In this document: positions 49,395 to 61,300 of the stretch, piece by piece
How the letters are laid out: every line of letters begins with the position of its first letter
Numbering within the stretch: position 1 is the first letter of the stretch
Assembly: GCA_905250075.1 (NCBI GenBank)
Contig: CAJNOP010000009.1
Location: 1,879,581 to 1,943,580 of the forward strand
Length of the DNA: 64,000 bases
Source of the DNA: Rotaria sp. Silwood1
Lineage: Eukaryota; Rotifera; Eurotatoria; Philodinida; Philodinidae
Reading direction: 5' to 3'
Made by a program: the position numbers and the translations under genes
Notes under the pieces: model-generated
The model's database searches: none
What the model was told of the DNA's origin: nothing
Seen by the model: only the letters and a program-made list of their open reading frames with translations

Positions 49395-52300
49395 ATGCCA
49401 CAATTACTTTATCATCATCATCCACCACCGGAACCAATACCACCTATTCCACCTCGTACTCGTTCACGTCCACCATCTCGACAACAACAACAACAACAAA
49501 CCATTTCATTAACATCTGATCATCAAAAGACAAATTTTTTTCGACTTGATGATTTACCATCACCTGATCGTGAATGGCAATTACTTGAAAATATTGGTGA
49601 TGGGACCTATGGAGAAGTATTTCGTGTAAATAGATTACGAAAAAAATAGCTCTTCCTTTTTTTTTTCTTTTGTATTAATTAATTATTTTTATTTAGGCAA
49701 AAAATATGCGTAATTCTGATTTTAATGCTGCTGTAAAAATTATGCATCTAACTAATGAAGTTCGTGAAGAAATCGAACAAGAATATCGTGTACTTCTTGA
49801 ACTTTCAAGTCATGAAAATCTTTGTCGTTTCTATGGTGCTTATTTAAAACGTGGTTCACCACCTTTACCACCTCCACCTCGTAATCCAATTATTTCATCA
49901 CCAACACTCATTGATAAAACAAGTCTTCTTTCCATAGAAACTAATTCAATAAATAGTCTTATTAGTCCAACAGTAGCATCTTCAACTTATCATCTTGATC
50001 AATTATGGTTAGTTATGGAATTATGTACAAGTGGTAGTGTTACTGATTTAGCTAAATCAATGCTTAAAGCAAATGAACGTCTTGATGAATCTATTATTGC
50101 TTATATTATACGTGAAACATTAAAAGCTTTATATCATCTTCATTCAAATAATGTTGTTCATCGTGATGTTAAAGGTCATAATATTTTAATAACAGGTGAT
50201 GGTCATATTAAATTAATTGATTTTGGCGTTAGTGCTTATCTGAATCCAACAAATGGACGACGTAATACATCGGTTGGTACACCATTTTTTATGGCACCGG
50301 AAGTTATTGCATGTGAAAGACAAATGGATTGTAATTATGATACACGTGCTGATGTGTGGTCAACTGGTATAACAGCTATTGAAATAGCTGAAGGTATTTG
50401 TTTATGTTTAGTCACCTTCGCGATCCTTTTACATAGTTCTTAAAAAATAGAATAAGAAGATAGTCCAAATATTAGAAGGAGATGTTATGAACATATGGTC
50501 TTCGATCGAATATCAACAACATTTTGCGAGATCTGGGACGATGCGATAGTCTAATGGGTCCAAGATTCTACTTTATATACTTCAACATCCCTTTTGGATC
50601 GTGTTTCACAAAACCGAACACCAAAAAAAAAAACATTTCTGTTCGAAATGCAGAAATAGATAAGACAGATCATTTCCCTGGGGATCTATCATCCTTGGAA
50701 AACAACTATAGCCTACTAGAGACATTTTCCTTAATCCACTTTGTAGTACTACAATGGAGTTAAAGAAAACATGTGACTGCCATATTATAACCCGAAACAA
50801 GTCGCATTGACAAGTTCTTTTTTTGATTTTGTTTCTTATGTTTTACAGGTGAACCTCCACTTGCTGAAATGCATCCAATGCGTGCACTTGTTTCTATTCC
50901 TCGAAATCCACCTCCAAGTTTACGTCAGCCTGAAGCATGGTCAAATGAATTTAATGATTTTATTCGTCAATGTTTAATAAAAGATTTCGAAACTCGACCT
51001 ACAGTTGCATATATGTTAAATCATCCATTTCTAACACAAATACCTAGTGATGGTATTGAAGCACGTCATCATATTGTACAAATTGTTCAACGTAATAAAC
51101 GTTGTTATGATTTATGTGTTAAAAAAACAAGTCGTGAAACATGTGGTGTTAAAAATGGACATATAAGAGGAAAATCAGAAACATGTTCATCAATTGCTAT
51201 TGAAACAGCAACAGGAACCTATTCACCAACAGTTGAATCCATTGTTCAACCTTCAAAACGTATGTTACAAATGATTAGTAAACCACATGAAAATCATAAA
51301 CGACCAGCACCACCACCACCTATTGAAAACGGACATCATAATCAAAGTTATAAAACCAAACGAAAATCTCAATCTCGACGAAAACAAAAACAAATATTAA
51401 ATGAAAATCGTTCATCACAATTTTATTTATATGATCAAAATTCTGATGATATACCTGTTCGTCATCCATCATTAAATAAAAAATCTTCTAATAAATATTT
51501 TTATAATTCAACGTATGATTCATATTATCCAAATAATTCAATATCAACAGATGATTTAGCACAATTAGAAAATTTTGATGAACAATCAATAATGACTTAT
51601 ATGTATAATCGATTTTTATCCAATCAAATTTATACTTATATTGGTGATATTCTTCTTGTAAGTTTTGAGGAACTACTGAAACTTATTTTTTTTTGGATTT
51701 ATTAGATTTGTTTAAAAATTCGGAATACATTTTTTCTATGTCGTATATTATGGTAGTATGATGTTCTTTAAAAGATTTATCTGAAGACATCTCAATATAA
51801 ATTAATCTATCGTTGGATTAACTTCTGTTCAGTAGATTAATTTTTAAAACGTTATTGTATCACAGAAGTTGTTAAAAAAACTTCTTAATATCAAATGCTT
51901 CCTTAGTAGATCTACTCTAGAAACATAAATTCTCTCTAGGCATTTCCCTGCAACTAATTCACTAGCTTAAATTAATTCCTGAACGGATACATTCTATACA
52001 TAGCAGAATAAATTTATATCGATCATTACTGTTCTGAAATTTTTACAAATTTCTTCTGATTCTAAGAATTTTTGGCTTATACATACTGCATAGTGTTCTA
52101 ATAAAAGCTCCAATAGGATTTGAGTTTTGACTGATATTTGACTAAACTATCGAGTTTTGAAATATGGGCATTTTAAAAAAGTTCTAGGTTTTCAGAAGAT
52201 CTGCAAATCTGTGATCTCTAAGAAGTAGATACATTAAAAATCGATAGCTTCATGAACTCGCAAGAGGAACTCAAATCTTCGTAGAATTTTTATAAAACAC

Positions 52301-55300
52301 TATCCAGTATCTATAAGCAAAAATAATCATTGAAATCTGAATGGTGTAGCCGAAGTGGTCTCCGCATCAGTGGTTAGAATGATGGCTTCTCATTTCATAA
52401 GTTTTAGATTCGAATTCTTCTTCAGTTCACTCTTGTTTAGTTAGTCAAGACTTTCTTTTCATGAATATGTCATAAAAAAGAGCCCTATTCAAAATTCTGT
52501 CACATAATACCAAATCATCACATCCTACTGAATCTACTCGGAATGTATTATTCTTTCAGTGCATTTTCAAATAAGTCACCCACACTCTTAAATCCAAATA
52601 AATAATTTTTTTTGTAAAGAAATTGGTTTTATTTTTTTTTTTTTAGGCTGTTAATCCATTTCGTGCATTACCTATATATGGTAAAGATGCAATGATACGT
52701 TATCGTTCATGTATAAAACGTGAACAACCTCCACATATATATGCTTTAGCAGATTTTACTTATCAAGCTATGTTACATGATTCAGAAAATCAATATATTG
52801 TTATATCAGGTGAAAGTGGTTCTGGTAAAACTCAATCAGCTAATTTTCTTGTTAAACAATTAACATTTCTTGGCAATGCACCAAATAAAAGTTTACAAGA
52901 AAAAATTTTACAAATTAATCCATTAATTGAAGGTTTTGGTAATGCACGAACAATAATTAATGATAATTCATCACGTTTTGGTAAATATCTTGAAATGTTA
53001 TTTACTAAACAAGGACGTGTTACAGGTGCACGTTTATCAGAATATTTATTAGAAAAAACTCGTGTTGTTAATCAAGGACATGCTGAAAGAAATTTTCATA
53101 TTTTTTATTATTTATTTCATGGTTTAGCATCATCATTACCAAATGATGAACAAGCTTTTTATTTATCAAAAAATCAAATATATAGATATTTAAAAACGGA
53201 TTTAAATGATGAACAAGATTTATCAGAAAATTTTAAAGAAAAATTTAAAACAATTGAAAAATGTTTTGAAATTATTGGATTTCAATATGATGAAATTAAA
53301 TCAATTTATCGTATATTAGCTGGACTATTACATTTCGGAAATATGAATTTTCATCAAAATGAAGGATATTTTATTGATGGAAAAACATGTTTAACAGATC
53401 GATATTTATTAAATATTGTTTGTGAATTATTTGGTTTAGATATAGCACAATTTGATTTAGCATTAACAACATGTAATATTGTTACACGAGGTGAAACTAT
53501 TCAACGTTCAACAACATTACAAGAATCACAAACAACAAGAGATGCAATGGCAAAAGCACGTAAGTTATGTATATGAGGAAAAAATTTCTTCGAATTCAAT
53601 TGCAAAATATTATCTATTTCAAAGAAAAAAAACGAACATCGATAATTGTTTTCTGAATGAATTTTGATAGAAGAGTGTGGGGATTGATAAACTCAAGACT
53701 TATACTAACAAGATCTCGGTGGCTCCGGGTCTTGTCTTTTTAATAGTAAAAATAAAAGATGAAATTTAAGTTGTTCAATAACAGAAAAGAATCAAATGAA
53801 GATGTACGGATGAGATGGTTATCACAGGAAAATGATGGAACGTAGGAATAGTATTCCAGATCGACATATCTGTGTATTAGAAATTTACCGGACCAAGTTT
53901 ATTTGATACAGATCCTGGTTTCGAAAAAACTATTCCAGAATTTATTTGCATTACATTTTTAAAAAATCCTTCAATACTTGTGTTTTTAATTTTATTTAGT
54001 TGGCGAGAAGTACTTTTTTGTGTCATCTCTCTTGAGTTATTTTGTGTTTAATATGATTTACACGATAATCCACTTAAAACCCTAAAATCTTTAACTATAG
54101 TCTCTAGTTCCAATAGGAACAAATTTTTCTTCCATCGTCATGATCAAGATCTCGTCCCTTCACATTTCTTTTCTGGAGACTTCCGATTAATTTCTTATTG
54201 TTTCAGGGAGTAAAGAAAAAAACAACTTTACATATCAATACTTATCGGTCATGAACTAAATAATATTTTATGCTCAACGGGAGTTTTAATTTATTTGTAT
54301 CTATATGTGAAAGTGAATGTGCCTATTTGAAGTAGGTTTTGCTCTCCTCGATTATTTGATCTTTTCATGATCAGCTCTTTCATTTACATCTCTATACTAG
54401 AAAAGAAGTAATTCTCTCCTTTGAAAAAATTAAATCGTCTTATTTCAGTTACAGTTGGAAAAAATCCAATCTAACACATTTTTATGATAGATCATTATGT
54501 ATTTCCTGAGGAGCTATATAAAACACGATTTCTAAAATAATAAGTTAATTATTCGTTTTTCAGCAAAAAAAGTAAAGATTAGCTGAGAAGTCTTGCATCA
54601 TTTTGTATAATAAAAGGAACAATCAAACGTGCTTTTCAAAATGACTTTAAATTCATTCTGCTAGTTCATTTCATTGGAATCTTTTATAATTCATTGAAAT
54701 ATCTTACATATTAGCTGAACATAATTAATATTGTATACAAATTCTGTCTTTGGCAGAAAAGAATTCACTAATAATAAACGTTGCAGTTTAAAAAAAGCCA
54801 CTTTGACTGTGACATTTTGATAAATACAACAATCTCCTTATGATGAGCGATAACAGTTTTTCTATATGTAAACATTGTTATCACAATGACTTAAAACAAG
54901 AAGATCTATTGTTCTTTCGTTCAAAATAATTCTTCTATATCTATATTGTATTTATATTCTTAATTGAGTCTTATATATATAAAATTTCATTTAATATTTT
55001 CTATTATTTTAGTTTATAATCGTTTATTTTCATGGATTGTTAATCGAATATCAGCACTTCTTTCACCATCAGCTATTAATTCAAAAGATAAATCAAATAC
55101 AATTATAGATGAAGATTCAAGTATACGATCATATACCGTTAATAATTATAATACAAATAATAATAATAATCAAGATGATCAAAGTGAAAATGAAGTTGAT
55201 GAAAATTTCGATACAGAATATGATACTAATAATCAAAATTTAACAATGGTTACATCATATCCACCACCAACAGTTATGTGTGCAATGCGTCGTACACTTG

Positions 55301-58300
55301 ATTTTCTTGATATGACACCATCATCATCAACATTTTTACTTCAATTACAACAATCTGAAGGTGATAATGATGATGATGATGATGATATTGGTGATAATCT
55401 TTTAAATATAAATAATAATAATAATAATAAAACAAGTAATAATTCATCACCATCACCATCACCACCAAATCCAACTAATAGTAATAATAATAATACTCGA
55501 ACATCGAATAGAATAAATGATTTAAATAATAAATCATTATCTGAACATTGTCAAAATGATGATAAATCAATTAAAAATTTAATTGATAACTGGACAAAAG
55601 CTGTTGCTGCATCATCATCATCAAATGGCACATCAATGATTGATAAAAAAAATTTTTCATCAAAACATGGACGTTTAAATTTAACAAATCGTGCAACAAG
55701 TGAAATAAATTTATCATTAAGAAAACAAACTGTTGAAAATAATCTTAAAAAGCATTATCAATCATCAAATAATCTTGCAACAAATACCAAACAATTGTCA
55801 TCATCACCATCATTTTCTCTTTCAACAATTAAACAAAATACATCATTAATTCAATCAGTTAATGAATTACAACAAGATAATCATGAACTTAAAATAGCTA
55901 TTTTAGATATATTTGGTTTTGAAAATTTTTCAACAAATACATTTGAACAATTATGTATTAATATAGCTAATGAACAAATTCAATATTATTTTAATCAACA
56001 TGTTTTTGCATGTGAACGACAAGAATATATTAATGAAAATTTAGCTGTTTTACCATTACCACCTAAAATGGATTTTACATTTTATGATAATAGACCATTA
56101 CTTGATATGTTTCTCAGTAAACCAGTAAGTTATTAATAAATATTCTCAATATAATATAATACTCAAATTTCGGAAACGTGAACATCTATTTTTGGAACAT
56201 AGATACGTAGTATATGCTACAGTAATTGCCAACTCCAGGAGAATCAATTTGACCCTCAAATGGACGGCTCACTTTCAGTCCTCACGCTGGATAAGACAGT
56301 GAGAGGGAGAGCTAAATGCTTATTGAATACGGTTTTCTAAAAACAGGAAAGGATGCAGCAGTAATACCAGTGCTTAGATCATTCTGGAACTTTTTAGAAT
56401 CTTTCCAAAGAATTCTATAAATCTAAACCATCGACCTTAGATTCTACCTAGTTTCCATATTGCATGCTTTAGTATTCAATGCAGCAAAAGGATCTTATTG
56501 TAGATGTCAATTACTAGGGCGGCGATATTATTTATCTTTCGGAGCCAGAAAAGTATGAAGTAATTTAATTCTAAGTTTAGACAAAACTCAACAGTATAAG
56601 TCAAAGTTCGTCGAGAGAACGAATGATGTACTTCGAAACTTATTGAAGGATTACATCAATGTGTATAGTAGGCTAATATAGTGGTTGCATTGATGAAACG
56701 AAGAATAACAACATTTATCGTTTCCCCATAGACTGTATAGTATACAATATCATTAGAAGAAAAGAAGTTATTTATTGAATTATCCTTCAACATGTCTCTA
56801 ATTTGTGCACAAGTGATCAATTACTACTTTTCTAGTGTAATTGTAATTAGTAATTTCTATTGTTGGAGCTCAAAATAATAAGATCTTAGGATTGAGCCAA
56901 TGGAAGTAGATTTGATCCCGTCAAGACCGCTTGAAGACCGTCTACTCTTGAATATTGATCATTTTATGAGCGTATTCTCGAACAATAATTAATTGATAAG
57001 AAATTTAGATTGAAAGATTTATGAAATGCATAAGTTCAGTATATTCAACCAAATATTTAGTCAACAAACTACGACACGTTTATTTTTAGAATGAAAGGTG
57101 CCATTCTCATGCACATATTACTTCCATTAGAGATGATGATGATATTCATCAATATAATATGATTTGAATTGGCAACTTGAGTACTCAAATTGATCGAGAG
57201 ATATTCAACTAACGTTTATACTCTAGTTCATATGTAAACTCATTCTGTCGAGACTTAAAAATGATTGTAGTCAAAAGGATAAAGTTTTTAATGCAAGATA
57301 ATTTGAAATAAATTTCTTCATGTGTAACAATTATGCTGAATAAACTTTACTATGAATATTGATGGATTTTATTTTCAAACAGTTCATCTGTTAATCTCAA
57401 TGCTCTTTCTATGTTAGGATAGATGTAAACTAATGCATTATTCTGTAGCAGTTAAAAGTTTTCAATTCATTTTTTTCAAAAAACTTTCTTATTCCCAAAG
57501 ACTGCTTCGGGATCTCGAAAATTTTCGAAAATCTACAATCTATTTTGATGTTGCAGTCAATAGACTTACATCTCTATTCATGCTACATTGTATAATCTCT
57601 GTTCTGTTAAGTAGTATTTCTGATTTAACATAAATTTAAAACCCATTGTAATAGCATTACAAAAAAAAAAGGAATTTTTTTTTGCAAACTATGAATTGTA
57701 TATTTAGGTTGGAATGTTAGCATTAATTGATGAAGAAAGTCGTTTTCCAAAAGCAACTGATTATACATTAGTAGATAAATTAAATGCAAATTTTTCAAGT
57801 TCTCCATTATACATTCGGTCAAAATCAAGTTTTTCATCGAGTTCAATTTCTTCGGCATCATCATCAACACATCAATCAATTCCTTCATTTTCAATAATAC
57901 ATTTTGCTGGTCAAGTTCAATATGATGCACGTGGTTTTCTTGAAAAAAATCGTGATTATTTAGCACCAGAAATTATTCAAATTTTACGTTCATCTAATGT
58001 CCAATTAATTAGTACATTATTTCAATTACCATTAACAAAAACTGGTACATTACAAGAAAATGAATCTCAACGTTATAATCCAATGAATACAGAATCAAAT
58101 TTTGATTTAACTAATACATTAATGCCATTAAATGCTAGTCATAATCGTGTACAAGCAACTGTTACGACTTATTTTCGTTATTCATTAACAGATCTTTTTT
58201 CAAAAATGATTCATGGTTCACCAAAATTTGTTCGTTGTTTTAAACCAAATAATGATCGAATACCAGGTTGTTTCGATACTCAAACTGTTCTTGAACAATT

Positions 58301-61300
58301 AAAATATAGTGGTATTTTAGCAGGTAATCTACTTTTGATCTTTTATTCTTTGATAAATATTACTTACATGAAGAAATATTTTTCAAACAATAGCATTTGA
58401 CATATTATATGTTTTGAGTGGAAATATATGGAATTAACTGAAATTTTAGTCTCGACCTACGATGGAGTTACTCGAACTATAATCCACTCTTTGAATTCTT
58501 AAGAAAGTTTCAGCAAGAGTAGAATAAGTCCAAAAGCAGTTCGTAAGATGAATGTTTTTTTTTTGGCTATAAGAAATATTTTGACGACTTTTAAGTTCCT
58601 TTTGTAAATGAATGAAGAATTAATTTTAATTAAAATTAAATATATAAACTTTCAATAAACCATATGAAACTTGAAATATATTTTATCAATGGACAGTATC
58701 ATCCATATATTTATTAGGTTACCAAAGTGAGATTCGTTCGATACTGGATTGAATGAGAAAATTTTTGTCGAAATCAAAATTCAATCTTGGTCCAAGTACT
58801 TTGAAATCGTACGAATTTTTAAGAATATGTTGAAGTTGTAGTGACTATGGTAAAAATTTTCAGCTCTATGTCATGATGTTCGGGGAAGATATTCAATAAA
58901 CAAGGCCCTTTTTACAACACAAAATTCTTTGTGAGTCCACATTCTATAAATTTAATTTCTTTTTTGATTTGAAAGAATATGTCAAATTCTAGTGCATAGA
59001 AGAGCATTTCTTTTAATTTTTACCTTTTATACGAAGAAAAAAAGAATGACATGTTCAATACCTCGAAAGTCTGTCAAAACATGATCATGTATATATAGAA
59101 GTGCTTTTTCTATACAATAATTCAAGAGACTTGATTCAAAAAGTGGGTTCTGTGGGGCATTGCAACTTCACACACTATTTCAAACAGAAAAAAACCTAAA
59201 TACATAGAATGATGATCTTGAAAGAATTTATGATTGCGAATTCAAAAAACGGATAAGATTTGCCACTTTTCGTGTAAAACAAGTGTATTTTCCAAACAGA
59301 AGAAGATGAAAGACATTATAATGTTTAGCAGAAAACGAGGTACCAAATAAAAAAATGATATCATTTATGAAAAATCAGAGCTCTGGCTATTATCTCTCTT
59401 TCGATTTTTCTGACGAAAATTGACTTTTTTGAAGAAAGAGGTCTTATGTCAAGACTTGAACAGTGATAGACAACTTTCTATAGATGATTGTATTGATTTT
59501 TTATGAATATTCTTATAACATTTACAAAGGGAGATATTTGACTATCGATCGCCGTTCGAGTCTATAGTTTGACTATGACTAGGACTTTGTGAGATTATGA
59601 ATGTTTAGTTTTTCCATAGGTTTTTTTCTTTATTCCAAGAAGTTTAGATCTGCAATTTTGTAACATAGAATTTTGCATTTAAGATACATGAGACAGAGCC
59701 GTAATCATTCAAGAAGGTCTGATCAATTTCAAGATAACACTTATTAAGGTCTATCATGTAATATCATAGTCAATCTAAACCTTTTTTTTTTCTTTATATA
59801 AAATATCAGCAAGAAAAATGTAAATCAATAAATCCACTTCTTCATTTGCGTCATAATTCTTCGATGTAATATCGGCCTCCATTGTGTTTAATGAGCACAA
59901 TGTACAATTTTGAACCGTCATATAAAGATGGTCGATAAGTTCTATTGCTTTGGAATATTAGACGGATCGAAAAGCCATCTTTTTAGAAGTTCGAGTGTCT
60001 CGAAGAGATACATCTAAATTAGCTATAGTCATTGTTTGCAACAAATTGTAATGAAACACTTTAGGGTATTCGCTCTTTCCCTCTCCTCCGTCTATTATTT
60101 TGATCATTTCTGATTCTCGAAGAGGGTACAATCGTTCAAATTGAAAGTTTTACCATATGTAGAGCACCTGGAATCAGGAGATACGTGTTTGAAATAAAAA
60201 AAATTCAAAAGAATTTTCCATAGGACTGCATCCTTTTACAACACTATCCCTATCAAACTTTATCCAATTCAATTGAAAATTTTTTCGAAGATACTTCAAA
60301 GTTATTTTTCAGCGTTCTGGAAAAACCAGATTTTTTTTTCTTTCAGAGAAATACGTTAAAAAGTTCAGAACCCAATGAAGTCGAAAAAAAATTCAAAAAA
60401 CTGTAAACAACTGATTAAATCACTGAAGGATAATTCCAAGTACTTAAGGTAAAAGTTTTAGTCCGAGTTCAACAAAGTTGGAGAGAGGTCGTAAGCAACT
60501 AGGATTGAGAACACTGATGATTTGCATTACACTAAGTAAAAGAAAAGAAAAAATTCTGAAAATTCAATAACTCTGTAACAGTAAGCTTTTTAGAGTCCAA
60601 CAATCGTTCTAATTTCGCATTTCACTTCAGACCTTCATATTTGATGCCCATCTCGAAATCGAACTTTCGGTCAAAACCAAGAAATGGGAGAACACCTTTA
60701 AGTCAGTTGGTACGCTATACATTACAGTTAATGCTGATGTGGTTCTCAGGCAAAAAGAAAAATATATTCTGTGTTGATTCCTTTTTTTTCCCTTCCTGCG
60801 GTAACATATAGTAACAAGATTTAAATGAACGCTATTCTGATATTGATCGAACCTTTCTTGAATAATATGACTTTGTCTCCTGTGTAAAATGAAAACTTTA
60901 TTCTAAAAAATTGCACATCGTCTCGAAATGAAGAGAAAAAATCTTATTTTCTTACATCATTGTAGTAAATAGATCTCCGTCTAGGTAGGTTGACGACAGT
61001 TCTGTATTTTCTTTCATTAGTTTAATATTTATTAAAAATTAACAAAGTTTCATTTAGAAATATTCGTAAAATTAATATTAAACTATTGAACAATAAAATC
61101 GTACAAATGTTGTCACGTAATACTTCATCTAGTAGTTGAAAACCATATAAGAATATGTTATTCACAAATCTATATTACTGATCGATAATCAAATTTCTTA
61201 TGCTTAAAATAAAATCTATTAGTAATATCTCATTATTCGGATAGTTATATGTAGTCTAGGCCTATTATTTTGTATTCTATTACATAAAATCGAATTAAAT

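Noticed and set aside
54964-55012. Methionine-started frame [10 protein letters not shown] as a new gene start
   Set aside because: It is intron sequence before the TATTTTAG acceptor. The real exon starts at 55013 in phase with the preceding motor exon.
55274-55474. Minus-strand Tyr/His-rich open frame
   Set aside because: Antisense shadow of the Asn/Asp-rich repeat codons of myosin III.
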